Assembly (NCBI GenBank): GCA_002205965.3
Contig: NADL03000705.1
Location: 1,178,001-1,242,000 of the forward strand
Source: Kappaphycus alvarezii
Taxonomy: Eukaryota > Rhodophyta > Florideophyceae > Gigartinales > Solieriaceae
DNA: 64,000 nt
Reading direction: 5' to 3'
Every line of letters starts with the position of its first letter. Positions within the stretch are counted from its first letter, which is position 1. The notes below the pieces were generated by a model. That model saw only the letters and a program-made list of their open reading frames with translations. It was not told the origin of the DNA and ran no database searches. Made by a program: the position numbers and the translations under genes. This document shows, in pieces, positions 43,430-55,292 of this stretch.

Positions 43430-45010
43430 TGCCAGGACAGGCCTGATTGCAAACTTTGATGCATCCATCTCAGCGACAAAGGGAGCGGAAGAAGTTGCAG
43501 GTTTTTTCTACTTTAAAATGGGGTTATGGAAGGTAAAGAAGAGGAGGGAAAAAATGAAACTGCTTGCACACTTGGATGGTACTGCATTGGAATTTTACTA
43601 TGACACATTTTCGAAGGACTGCTCCCTTACAGAGGAGACAAAGAACTATGAATTAGTAAAAGAAGGATTATTCCCAACTTTGCAGCTCCAGAGAGCGATA
43701 AAATGTCACTCGACAAGCTCTAGATCATTTTTGCTATTAATGATACCTCACAGTCACTGAAAACCAACGATAGGCTGTAGAAAAAGGCTGGCTTCGATTA
43801 TTGGGCAAAGTTCGGGCTATCAAGGTCGGCCTCTTGTAACCAAAGCAAACCAGCACAGTTTCTATCCTTTAGGTTTCTAAAAGATTATGCAGAGAAAGTG
43901 CAGGCTCTAAAACATTTCTGGTAAAATCACATGTCTTTCATCGGTTCCACTTCACTCGCCCTACCAAATTCCACCTGTGGAACTCATGGTGCGCCTAGAT
44001 GCCAGTATCAGGAGTATCGAAGACAAAGTAGACGCTTTTGTCAAAGATCTGTCAAGACTCACTTTGCTCATCAACAAGAAGAAAGACAAAATCTTGTCAC
44101 TACAGGCGCCTTAGGAATCAACAGGAATGAGAGAGTGTTTTTTCTATGGAGGGAGCCGGGACATGGCGTGAGCCGTTGTCCGAAAACCCTAGAGAGAGAG
44201 ACCATTTCCTATATGTGCTACAAAGTATCCATTCTAAGGCCACCTGCTGGAACAAGGTAAGAAAAGCAGTTGAATTTTCAGGCAACAAAGATGGAAATTA
44301 AGGCAGTCAGATTTGCGGCCAAAAAGATGGAAAACCGGAGGAAAATTTTATTTTACAGTAATAAAGGAGGAAAGGCTCCTATTGAAGCAATTAACGCTTT
44401 AAAAAGGCTAGCTGACGACAAGTCGTAGAAAAACAAGCACGTAAAGAAGATTGTGCCGTCATTAATATCTCAATTCTTCTCAATAACCTTTCCTGTTATC
44501 CAAATTGCCTAAAAACCTAATCCAAACTTGGGACAAAAAAAAGAACGTAAGAGTCGCCAGTCTGTCGAAAAGAGCTGCCATTCTCCAGCTGCAGGAGTAT
44601 CTAAGCCGCTATTATTTTCCTACGGAAATTCCAAACCACAGTTGTGGACTTACTTTTGATTAACTCCTACAAGGAGGTGCGGAAAAAGCGAAGAAGGCCA
44701 CTCCTCGTCTCCTTGGAAAACCTTCAGCCGCGACAGTCTCCCTGATTACAAAAATTGAACATCTGTAGAGATAATAGAATCTGTACAAGCTCCTCCGGCT
44801 AGCCAAAGTACAGTACGGGTGATTGGCATGGAGTCTCGGGCTTTATTAGACTGGAGAGCCGTCTCGGACTTAATATCAAAAGGGATGTCAGTACATGTCC
44901 GTCTCTCTACAGAAGAAAATAATTTTACCATAACTGTGGCCAATGGGGTCTTCACTGGTTGTTTTGGTTCGCCGTCAAAGGTTCACACGTCCTTTGAGGA
45001 CCTTGTGGTA
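43430..45010 (+). pseudogene. Ty3/gypsy gag and protease relic (gypsy-2)
   Basis: KMKLLAHLDGTALEFYYDTF (43550-43620) matches LLRHLDGPAFDFY of gypsy-1 gag. A zinc-knuckle remnant PGHGVSRCP lies near 44160. The protease region reads VIGMESRALLDWRAVSDLIS (from 44819). The D-S-G triad of the homologous gypsy-3 sequence (ALFDSGAVPNLIS) is D-W-R here, so the active site is destroyed. No polymerase follows. Stops and shifts throughout. Confidence 0.7.
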
Positions 45011-47190
45011 CAATTAGGGCGCCGAATGGCTGAAAATACCACTACAGGGAATAAATTCCTCCATAGTTTTTGGAATCATAAATTCTGTAGTTATTTTTTT
45101 ATAACTTTTGGTCAATAATTGTAAAGTATAATTATTGAAAAAATAGTTTTAGAACATTTCCATATATGTTTTCAACCATGCGATGCATTAATCAAAGCTT
45201 CCGCATTACGGTCAGCAACTACAATGGATAACTACATAATTATTATTAGAGAAAGATTTGCCTTATAACTTCAGTACTTATGAAAGTAGACTATGAATGA
45301 ATGTGCAAAACGTTAACATTAAACTTATACCAGAGACCTTTTCAAACCCATATTGTCATGATTATGTACAAGACTTCTTCATTAATCATTCTGATGAAAA
45401 AAGGTACTTCTACTATTTTTCGCATACTGATCTTTATCAGCTCCCAATTTTCCTAATTAACACTACGAAAATGAGAAAGATATGCATGCTGTTTACAGCT
45501 GTTCTGCAGCTCCACCGCTCTAAACTAATTCGATCCCAATGATGTGATTACTTCAATTTGCTATCACTGAAGTATAGCGAAACGGCGCAATTCGATGGCA
45601 GCGCCACAAACTGATATGATCGAGAACTTTATACTCCACAGCGTTTTCTGGTAGTTCTGTTATGAATTTAGTAATGAAATTATTTCAAAAGTGGTAACGA
45701 TTAGATGCTTGACTATTGAAAGATATAATACCTCTTTCCCGAAGTTCCCAACGGGAAGAGACTTTAGCTAATATGCATATGGCTGTGGATTGCTACCCGT
45801 TAGAAGACCGGGGTAATGACAACCGTTATTCAGTGAGTCCATGGTGAATTAATAACTGAATAACGTCATGCATGGTTTTAAGCAATATAGTTCATCCAAG
45901 CTTGGGTATTTTTCGGAACCGTCATTCCCGCAAAGGCATTATTCTGAAGTTTCCAGAAAAGGTTTCATTCTGACGTTTTGAGTGAACGCAAACTCCAATA
46001 TGCTCATTTATCTATGGACCCTCAGATTAGTTAAATATTATTGTCATAATCAGGCAGGGGTGCAGCCCTCCTGCTGTACAGTATACACCGCGACAATTGT
46101 TTATAGGTCATTTTTGAGAGTCTTATTTTCCGTTTCGACACAGCACCGAATAGATGTCGGTTGCCCATCATTTTGGTACTAAATTCTGTGAATACCATGT
46201 GAAAACTAATATGCTTGTACATTTTTCCTCATGTGATGGCCACAGGAGTGTCATGTGATCATCAGATTGGTATTCAGCCCCTGGTGAAGGTAAACCAGTA
46301 CAATCTGCACATGGCATGGCGATGAAGGTTGCAACACATGGGCAGCGATCATGGTGTGGAAACAACACCCTCAGTGATTTTCACCACATATGGACAACTT
46401 TCCCTGCCCGACTGTCACAGAATCAGGGAGCTTCACGTGACATGCTTGGAAAATCCCTGGAGATGGACAAGTACATATTACTTATTCGATATGTACCTTA
46501 TAATAAATATGAATGGAGATATTCCGTATGGCCCGGAAAATTTTTCTTTTCTAGGGTCGACATGATATGAACCACAGGGCTTACACTATGTGTATGAGGA
46601 ATGCAATTATTTGCCTTGGTCTTTGGTATGACAATGTTCAATGTAACAAATATTACACGAAACCAATATCTCCCTCACAGGGTTTCCAAAGTTTACCAAG
46701 TTCCCAAGCACCAGGAACTTAATACTGTCGATGGATTTTACTCCAGTATCTTAATTTCTCTCTAATATGCCTTCAGAATTGCTTCATTCCTTGTGACAGT
46801 CCGGTAAACGTTTCACCAATCGCATGGCAAATAAGGCCTACGGGGCGCATGCGATTGCTTTTGATAGATTCCGATAGCTTTTGCAACAATATTTACTACT
46901 TTTGATTACTAATTGCGGCCCTGGAATAAATATTCAGAAATAAGATTTGCAATGTTTCAGTACCCCACTTTCAAAATGACAGGCCAACTAGCTATAAGTA
47001 CCTGAAACGGTAGCCGGTACGGTACTACCATGGACACCGTGGCATTATCGTAACACGTACCCGTCATGGTCGGGATTTCTGGGTGACCCCGGGCATTTTG
47101 TTGGGGGTTTGTCACACCCAACTGTGTATGCATATCTCGATGAAAATTCTTGCTATTGATAAACTCTGACTAGAGTGTTGATAAAAACCA
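45011..47190. other. AT-rich region, nothing recognised
   Basis: Several 60-85 codon frames on both strands without recognised domains; no repeat pair found. Confidence 0.5.
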
Positions 47191-47191
47191 T

Positions 47192-47844
47192 TTGCGCACT
47201 CAATACCATCACTACGTTCCTAGTGCAGTCTTTCTTCGTACAATCCACTACCTACCCCTGCATTCAGCGAACACGTCCTTACCAACAGGTATCAGAGACA
47301 CAACCCCAAGCGCTCCTGCTGCTGACGGCCTCACGTACGATCTTCCGGGGCAGTCCTATCAGTGCCCTTCCTTTCTCTCTGCAGATTCACCGCTTACCTT
47401 TTATCCAGAAGACATCATGAGTTCTGATCCGGCAAAGGGCTATGGGGAACACGACTCCCCTTCGTCCATGGGCCGACTCCAGCGTCCGAATTACATCAAT
47501 TTGTTGTCCTTCTGGAAGTCCCCTGAGTCGCAAGGGCTCGTATCTTTTATTATCAAGATATTTTCAAGCTATGATTCGTCAAAAAATAAGAAACTTTCAA
47601 GCTAAGATTCGTCGAACTACCGATAAGGAAGACCGTGAGTGTATACTTCAATGTCATGATTGGAATGATACTAATGTTGGCAGTCGCGGTGGAGATTCAG
47701 TTGGTCCCGATGATGTGCCGGAACTTCTCCGGTTTTGACTAGGCCTTGGACGCCCCATTGGACGCTCCGGTAATAGTAGCAATGAAAAGTGTAGTGGGTC
47801 GCGTATTAACAGTTTTAGTGCCACAACCAATCTTGTATGGGATA
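47192..47844 (+). pseudogene. Unrecognised coding region, part 1, interrupted by gypsy-3
   Basis: A plus-strand frame from 47192 (PAADGLTYDLPGQSYQCPSF, YPEDIMSSDPAKGYGEHDSP) and then a shifted frame (RRTTDKEDRECILQCHDWND, GDSVGPDDVPELLRF) look like real protein. The latter continues past one TGA to the gypsy-3 insertion at 47845. An internal near-duplication encodes FQAMIRQ and FQAKIRR (47565-47620). No family recognised. It continues at 55293: joining across the element, keeping one target copy, leaves the frame open. Confidence 0.45.
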
Positions 47845-48558
47845 TGCTAGGGGTAAATCCGTCGGGAGAAGAGATACTTAGAACCAACTACCCAAGAACG
47901 GAGGTGTTGCGAGCGACAAAAGTGCTACCGTGGTATGTTGAACGAAAAAAAAGGAGTGTATAGAAGAGAGTTGAGAGGGCTACAAGCAAGTATAAAAGGG
48001 GCAGGGTCTACCACGACGCTCTGCGACTAGCGTAAGAAAAAGTTTTCTTGGGTCTGAAGTTGACTCTCAACTTCCTACTACTCGGGACTTGGCTTGAAGT
48101 TGTCTGCCAACTTGCTTCACCTCCACTAAAGGAAGCAGTTTACTCGGCTTATATAGACTTTTGGCTACCCCAAAAGTCTCAAACAAACATACTAATAACC
48201 ATAAAATGTATTCACGGTAATCGTGTGAACCAGAGAGACTATTAGAAGATATTTCCTCAAGGTAAATATCTAGGTGCCATACCCATGCCAGCCACCCATC
48301 GGCCAGGGGTGGGAATTGATGTGGCCATTATATAGACCTTTCAGAGCACTGTAGTATCACCCACAACCTGGAACTGTACTGACATCTACTATGACAGCGT
48401 GTCCTAAAATAAAAAATCAACCGATGAATTTGCCACACTCACCCAAATTAAAAATATCTTGCAAATTCAAAAACTGTAAAAATATCTTCCCAATTCCGAT
48501 ACTGTATACAATCATGGTCCTCATCTAGATTTTTTCGTGTGCGAATTTGCGCACATCA
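47845..48558 (-). repeat. gypsy-3 3' LTR
   Basis: Starts TGCTAGGGGTAAATC and ends GCGCACATCA. It matches 54575-55287 throughout. On the element strand a TATATAA box is present (plus strand CATTATATAGACC near 48325). Confidence 0.92.
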
Positions 48559-48709
48559 CGCCCTCTCGCTCAAGACGAACGTCCCGACTCTCACTGCTCT
48601 TCTTCTGCTTCCGTTAGTGTTCGCTGTCTTATTGATAAAATGTATGGTCTCTCAAACGGGTACGGATGCAACTGATTACCAATATGATGCTCTAAAAAGT
48701 AGGTTCGCA

Positions 48710-49770
48710 TTACTGGTACCTCACTTTGTAGCATAGCCTCATATATTGGTTTGATAACATCGAGGTGGGGTTGAATACATTCTTCTTCCGTGACTCTTCC
48801 GAATCTTCCAAGAGTAAAAAAAATATGTGATATGCAAACTCTTCTGGAAGATGCCGGAGGAATGGATGCCGATAAGAAAAGAAGACGCGCATCATCAAGA
48901 ACGAATCTTCGTAAGATAAGTGCGGTCCATGTAGCGCCCTAAAACATAAACAGATGCTTATCATGAAATAAGAAATGACCTGCGCATCGTTCGCATCCTC
49001 GGAGATATTGCGCAGCCAAAAAGATAATCTTCTTCTTCCGACTGTATGCTGTGCATGGTTGTGAAGGAGAGCTAGAGATGAAGTTGTGGTGGACGGTCCC
49101 GATGAATGGCCGCGACCAGCTCCTGACGTACTGGGACCTGCACGAGGTCCTCTCGGGGGACGACCGGAACCTCTTCTGGGCGGGTTGTTGTCTCCTGAAG
49201 GTCCTCCTCTGGTCATCATCACTGCTTCAGGAGGATCCTCGCCGCCTCCAACGTTCCCAATTTGTGGCGGAGAAACGTAAGGTTCCCATAGAGGATACGG
49301 GACCAGCCTGTATTCCATATCCGGGGTAAGGCGTAACCTCTCAGTCGCATCTTGGTTGTTCTTGAGAAATACGTAAATTGGACGGATAATATTCAGATAC
49401 GTTTGCGACAAGTCTCCAGCAGCTACCATTCCATATCTTCCTATAGAGTAATGATATATTACCTCCACAAACTCTGGACCTGCTTCCGTGAACCTTCCGT
49501 TTTGGAATGAAAATAGAACTCTTATTAATAGTCGGAAATCTTCTTCAGGTAGCAATGGTCCGTTCAACGTACGAAAACATAGGCATATATTAATGTAGAA
49601 ATGGATGATTACGTGGAGTTCGTAGTAGTCCCGCGTAATCGAGATGATCCATTCCCAGGCCCTTTTTCCTCCCATAGGAATCATTCTATAGTTAAAGATG
49701 AGTATGCCCCGTGGTTGCGCATAGTCCTGTGTGAGAAGGAATTCTTCAGGCCTCTGATGGTAAGGGACCA
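48710..49770 (-). CDS. gypsy-3 C-terminal module with a ~95-residue duplication
   Basis: This is the end of a 399-codon frame starting at 49909, whose first ~54 residues are integrase C terminus. Residues 87-181 (49367-49651) and 298-392 (48734-49018) are two copies of one unit. Shared positions include W at its start, ICLCFR(T/A)L(N/H)GP, (E)ED then R-V-x-F-S, and PEEF/PEFVE. A Gly/Pro/Arg-rich linker (residues 215-275) joins them. Each copy contains a 42-nt in-frame stretch beginning GT; copy B ends TTTTAG, so a mini-intron is a remote alternative. I recognise no domain: it is not a chromodomain, envelope or RNase H. It is open over its whole length, unlike the rest of the element. Confidence 0.6.
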
Positions 49771-50884
49771 GACGACGTGCATGGATGGCCCTCCTTGATC
49801 TCTTCCCTGAGCTTGAACAGAGCTGATAGTGCGGGTGTCTTTCCTCCGTGACGATGCAAGGGTTCGAGTACTTGGTTTGGAAGGCCGGCCACTTCACAGC
49901 CTGCTGCATTGCTTTTCCATGTACTACAAGTACTTTAGAGCCAACTGAAAAGGTTCTGACTGCAGGTTCTGCATCCTTATTTCTTGTCTGTGTTAGCGCG
50001 CGGTGGATCTCCAGCCTTCAGTGGCCAGTAGTTCGACTTCTCTACTCTCTTCATCGATAATATTTGTTTCCATGTCTCTCTGTAACATTCTAGGAGCCCT
50101 TCCGTACATTAGCTCGAATGGTGACGTCCATTTCTTCCTCTTCTTCGACGATAGCCGTATAACACTTTTGGTAAGGCATCTTCCCACTGGATTTCATTCT
50201 CCGACATAGTTTTCGATATTGCTCGTTTGATGGTTCCAACCATCCTCTCCGCTTTCCGTTGACATAGGAGCGTATGCGAGAACTGTCTTCAGCTGAATCC
50301 TTTCTCTTCCAAGAAACGAAGCAGTGAAGTTGCAGTAAAACAAAGGGCGTTATCCGAGATGATCCTTTTTGAAGACCAAACGGTTCAATTATTTCTTTTT
50401 CGATGAATCTCAGGACCACCTCAGCATTGGCCTCCTCAACTGCAACTGCTATTGGCCATCCAGTAAGATGTTCCACCCCTATAAGGAGATATTTGTTTCC
50501 GGAAGAGGTTTCCTTGAATGGGCCGGCAAAGTCAATTGAGAAGGTTTCAAAGAGACCGGAAACTGGAAAGCTTAGAGTTGTCTTATACTTTCGTATTTGG
50601 CGGAGTGAATTTTTGACAGTTGTCGCAGCTTTTCACGAATTATAGACGTCCTTATGGATACTGGGCCACCAGAATCTCTCAGTACGAATTTTTGGTTGTT
50701 TCGAGATCCCAATGCCCTAACTCATCATGAAAAGTCCTCAAGATCTTCATTCTTTCTTTCAAAGGGGCCACTAGTCGAGGACCGGCTTTCGTGTGTCGGA
50801 AGAGTTTCCCATTCACAATGTAAAAGCCTTTTGATTCCTGCGTACCCAATTTCTGTGTTCAAGATCAACCTTTCTCATTTCTAG
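49771..50884 (-). pseudogene. gypsy-3 integrase
   Basis: VEHLTGWPIAVAVEEANAEV opens the core. IISDNALCFTATSLL (second Asp) appears after one missing base near 50360. KAERMVGTIKRA holds the Glu. WTSPFELMYGRAPRM follows. The C terminus RSRRAIHARRLVPY lies in the 399-codon frame that continues into the 3' module, so integrase and module are one polyprotein. Confidence 0.8.
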
Positions 50885-52491
50885 TCCATCAGGAATTTAA
50901 TTAGTCCGTGAATATTAGCTTCGTACTCGTTTTGTTCGGCACTTGCACCTCGGCAACTCCGACGATTCTCGGAAGCTTTTTCATTTGGAATCAGTGGATC
51001 CCTCAAGCGGGATAGGTAATCGGCAGGCTGATTATTGCGTCCGGGCCTATACACAATTTCAAACCGATATTCTGCGAAAATGTCGAGCCATCGGGCCAAG
51101 CGGTGATGTACATCTTTCTTTTGGAATGCTGTCTTAAGTGCCTGGTGATCAGTTATCAAGACAAATTTCTCGAGTGATAAAAGGTATACGCGAAACTTTT
51201 TCAGTGCGAAGACAACAGCGAGCGCTTCTTTTCGCAGACTGAGTATCCTTTCCGCATCATTCAGAGTGCGACTTGCGAATTGAACGGGTGTAGTCTTCCG
51301 TTTTCATCTTTTTGGGACAAAACGGCACCCAAAGACCGTTCTGAGGCATCTGTCTCCACAACAAATGGTCTCTTGAAATCTGGATACATGAACTGGGGGG
51401 ACACATAGCTTATCTTTAAGCTCCTCAAATGCAGTTTGCATTTCCTTGTTCCAGTAAAATTTTCCGTTCTTGTAGTGCTGGCATGTAACGGTGCTGCAGT
51501 CTTGGCGAAATCTTTGATAAATCTTCTGTAATATGAGGCCAGTCCTAAGAAGCTTCGAACCTCCGTCTTTGAAGCGGGCCTTGGTGCCAACTTGATTTTT
51601 TTCGTTTTCTCTGGATCCACTCTAATTCCCTCTTGATCGACGATATGACCGAGTAATTGGATAGAAGTTTTCGCAAAGAAGCATTTGCTCAACTTAATTT
51701 TCAGGCTGTATGCAGATATCCTCTCCACACTGTCTTGACATGCGATGTGCTGATCCAATTTTGAGAATATAACATCATCGATATAAACTCTTGCAAATGG
51801 AAGTCCTTTCAAAACCTCGTTCATCATTCTTTGGAATGTAGCTGGGGCATTCATGAGACCAAAAGGCATCACTTCGAACCTGAATGTACCGGCTTTGCTG
51901 GTAAAAGTTTTTTTTCCTTACATTTTTCATCCAATGGAATCTGCCAATAACCAGTGTAAAGATCAATTGAGGTGAAGTATCTCCCGTCCTTCAAGTCCTC
52001 GAGGATTCCTCCATATTTCGGAATCGGAAATCGATCGGGTATCATTCTCTGGTTCAGTTGTCGGTAATCGACGCAAAACGCAGCTTTCCATCCTTCTTTG
52101 GTGCGACCACAACTGGAAATGACCATGGGGATGAAACTGGCCGAATAATATCATTTTCCAGCATACTTGTAACATTCTCTGAGATAAATTGGTCATATTT
52201 TGGCGGTTGACGTCTAGGCCTGTGGTAAATTGGTTGAGTATCGGTAAGTTCAAATGAGTGAGTGACCGGTACACTTGCTTGTCTTAAATCTGAACGCTCC
52301 ATGCAATTACTTCGGAAGATGTTAACATGTCGGATATTTTCAGTGAGGCGGGGGCGGGAAGGTGCTGCACTTTTCTTGAATTTCTGCCATTTGGCGCTTT
52401 TCTTCTTCCTCACCCTCAAATTTTGAAGGACCTCTTCCGGCGTGCTCACATCTTCAGATATGGAATTCGACATATTCTTGTTTTCTTGCAA
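50885..52491 (-). pseudogene. gypsy-3 reverse transcriptase and RNase H
   Basis: Blocks: ENDIIRPVSSPWSFPVVVAP (52054-52491), FCVDYRQLNQRMIPDRFPIP (51869-52126), MMPFGLMNAPATFQRMMNEV and ARVYIDDVIFSKLD with intact Y-I-D-D (51261-51872), VRSFLGLASYYRRFIKDFAK, then RNase H VVETDASERSLGAVLSQKD and MITDHQALKTAFQKKDVHHR (50881-51159). Shifts occur near 52100, 51880 and 51260. All RT and RNase H acidic residues that I can place are retained. Confidence 0.88.
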
Positions 52492-53014
52492 TTGTAATCT
52501 TCTTTCATGCTCCGAATTCCGTCCTTTGATTCGATATTATCGCAAAAAGAAACACATTCAGGTGTCAACTACCCTAGAATTCCAGTCTTCATCTGTTTCA
52601 AACCCAGAATCATAATCGTCCCATGCCATGTTCAGTATCCCCCGAGCGTACCTTTCTCACTTCCGAAAGTGTAGTTGTTCGAATCTTCGCTGTCATAGCT
52701 AGAAGTGAATCTTCACTGTCCGTTTCTCTTAGATCTTCCGGATGGTGCTTTTGTCGAAATCCAGGGCATCTTCACGGTTCTGCCGTCAACATTAACTGAA
52801 ACGATTTGGTTGCCCAAGTCAATGCAGGTCCCTAGTCTTTCCATGGTAGGGCAGCCAATGATTGCATCGAAAGGAGAGATCCGGCATGACAAGAAAGTCT
52901 ACATCAACTTTAGAGTCCCCAAAGAACACGGAAACCTTGTCAACAGTGCCCATGCATTTTGAGACGGTTCCATCCGCCACAGTTATTCTTCGAGTAGTTG
53001 GAATAATTTCAGAC

Positions 53015-53458
53015 CTAATCTGTCACCAAAGTTTCTGAAATAAGGTTTGGAACAGCGCCCGAATCGAAAAGAGCTTGGGTTTTCATTCCCAATACTTTGA
53101 CTGGTACTAGTTTAAGACGTCTTGGTGCTGTCGAGGCCGATTGAAGAAACAGTTTCTTACCCTTAGCGGACTTATTAGACCTGATAATTTTTTTGAGTTC
53201 TTTTCTCGCATCCTCTGCGTCGCCCCTCAAAAGTTGACCAAACGTTATCCCAGTTGGGGCTGATGCAAGCTCAGCCACCAAATTGTACTTCTTCACATAT
53301 TCTAGTACGTCCTTCGGGATACTCTTATTTCTTACTTTTTTCGTCTTTGGCCGAAGTGACTCCCACTCCTGGAAAACTTGATCAGACCTCTTGGTTCGAG
53401 GAGGTACAGGTGCTGGGATATGCTCCAGCATTCCATAATCTAGCCTAGGTTTTTTCAT
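53015..53458 (-). pseudogene. gypsy-3 aspartic protease region
   Basis: A single 147-codon frame with YVKKYNLVAELASAPTGITF, FGQLLRGDAEDARKELKK and the active site ALFDSGAVPNLISE. D-S-G is intact. The lead-in region is shared with gypsy-1. Confidence 0.8.
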
Positions 53459-53569
53459 AAAATGTTCCCTTCCCCATCCCTTTTTGTCACATTGACTTGA
53501 CTGATTTCTTCAGCGATGGATACATTACCGGCATCCGTCAACCTTTGATCCTTCTGTTTTGTAAGATTT

Positions 53570-54616
53570 TCATCTCTGGTCCTGACTCACTCCTCGCGTC
53601 CGATAAATTTGCTCTTCTGTTGTCTTTAGACCAGCAGTTACTTTCATGATGCCCATATCGACCGCACTTTCCACAACGAGTGTTTCTATGTGGATTATCA
53701 GGACACCTATTTGCAAAGTGTCCAGGCTTGTGACAGTAAGAACAGACTTCTGCGGCCTTGGGGCCCCAGACTGGTTCTTCTTAATGGTAAGAGTAAGGCT
53801 TTCCAACTGCGAGGTTATCATGTCAAGTCGATTATCGAATCGGGTTTCCAACCTTTCTTCCAAGTTTTTGACATCGCTCCTGACAGATTCCAATGCTGCG
53901 CACTAGTAGCGGCCTTTGATATTCTTTTCAGGATGTCACAGACATCGATGTACGGGTTTCCCTCGGTGCCTCACTCAGTGACTGAAACGTCTCCGAATTT
54001 TTGACAAATTCTACTATGGTACCCTTCAGTTCATTAAAAGTGTGAGGGCCCTTGATGAGGAGGAAATCGGAGAGCCGCTTATCCCCCATCGCCGCCTTAC
54101 GCAGCATTCCGTACTTGGCTTGGGCGTTGAACCCATTTTCATAGAGATCACACAAGTATACCAATGAGCTTAACAAATCGTCGAAGTTGAGCCGGGCCTC
54201 TATGGCGGTACGAATCATCTCATCTGGTTCTACCTCCTTAGCATACTCTTTCACAAGCCACTCACATACCTCACCGAAGTTACGCCCATTCCCGTTAAGA
54301 GACCACCCGTGATAAACTTGGCCTTATATTTGTGCTTTGCGTCACCATGAAGATAGGCGAAGATACTTTCGGCCTTCTCTTCATCGCTCTTCTCACGCAT
54401 CACAACGTTGACATATGTATAGAGAAACTCCTCAACGTCTTCATTCTTGCCCCTGTGAACGTTATACGAGCAGCGTTGAGATCCATGATTACAGAAAAGA
54501 AATCCCCTCGAATGTTCCCTAATACTGCTCAACTCGAATACCTCGGGTGCAACCCCCTCCACAAGAGTACCAAATGATAGGGGTAAATCGTCGGGAGAAG
54601 AGATACTTAGAACCAA
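53570..54616 (-). pseudogene. gypsy-3 gag, starting inside the 5' LTR
   Basis: The frame from ATG at 54616, 41 nt inside the LTR, reads MVLSISSPDDLPLSFGTLVE and runs without a stop through the LTR end and the primer site into gag (DEEKAESIFAYLHGDAKHKY). It continues in a second frame (53928-54254: MKEYAKEVEPDEMIRTAIEA) and a third with a heptad-like stretch (VKNLEERLETRFDNRLDM). Two CCHC zinc knuckles, CSYCHKPGHFANRC and CGKCGRYGHHESNC, are readable near 53640-53750 after another shift. Confidence 0.78.
54556..54572 (-). promoter_or_regulatory. gypsy-3 primer-binding site
   Basis: On the element strand TGGTACTCTTGTGGAGG lies two bases after the LTR-terminal CA. The plus strand reads CCTCCACAAGAGTACCA, a tRNA-3'-end-like sequence with CCA. 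The same site is used by gypsy-1. The tRNA identity is unknown to me. Confidence 0.65.
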
Positions 54617-55287
54617 CTACCCCAAGACGGAGGTGTTGCGAGCGACAAAAGTGCTACCGTGGTATAGTTGAACAAATAAAAAGGAGTGTATAGGAAGAGA
54701 GTTGAGAGGGCTACAAGCAAGTATAAAAGGGGCAGGGTCTACCACTGATGCTCTGCGACCAGCTTAGGAAAAAGTTTTCTTGGGTCTGAAGTTGACTCTC
54801 AACTTCCTACTACTCGGAGCTTGACCTGAAGTTGTCTGCCAACTTGCTTGACCTCCACTAAAGGAAGCAGTTTACTCGGCTTATATAGACTTTGCTACCC
54901 AAAAGTCTCAACAAACATACTAATAACCATAAAATGCATTCACGGGAATCGTGTGAACCAGAGAGACATTAGAAGATATTTCCTCAAGGTAAATATCTAG
55001 GTGCCATACCCATGCCAGCCACCCATCGGCCAGGGGTGGGAATTGATGTGGCCATTATATAGACCTTTCAGAGTCACTCGTAGTATCACCCACAACCTGG
55101 AACTGTACTGACATCTACTATGACAGCGTGTCCTAAAATAAAAAATCAACCGATGAATTTGCCACACTCACCCAAATTAAAAATATCTTGCAAATTCAAA
55201 AACTGTAAAAATATCTTCCCAATTCCGATACTGTATACAATTATGGTCCTCATCTAGATTTTTTTGTGTTCCAATTTGCGCACATCA
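54575..55287 (-). repeat. gypsy-3 5' LTR
   Basis: Starts TGATAGGGGTAAATC and ends TTTGCGCACATCA. A few dozen or fewer differences from the 3' LTR, mostly single-base indels. Confidence 0.92.
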
Positions 55288-55292
55288 GGAGA

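Larger units (their letters stand above)
47845..55287 (-). mobile_element. Full-length Ty3/gypsy retrotransposon with extra 3' module (gypsy-3)
   Basis: A 7.44-kb element with LTRs of 714 and 713 bp, TG...CA ends, and flanks GGATA (left) and GGAGA (right), a 4/5 match for a 5-bp target duplication. On the minus strand the order is LTR, primer site, gag with two zinc knuckles, protease, RT, RNase H, integrase, an unrecognised duplicated module, LTR. Catalytic residues of RT and integrase persist, but single-base shifts break the frames. The LTRs are very similar, suggesting a young copy. Confidence 0.92.

Noticed and set aside
48800-49700. Envelope-like gene after gypsy-3 integrase
   Set aside because: No signal peptide, no furin-type site and no clear terminal membrane anchor. 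The hydrophobic blocks are short and internal to a duplicated unit.
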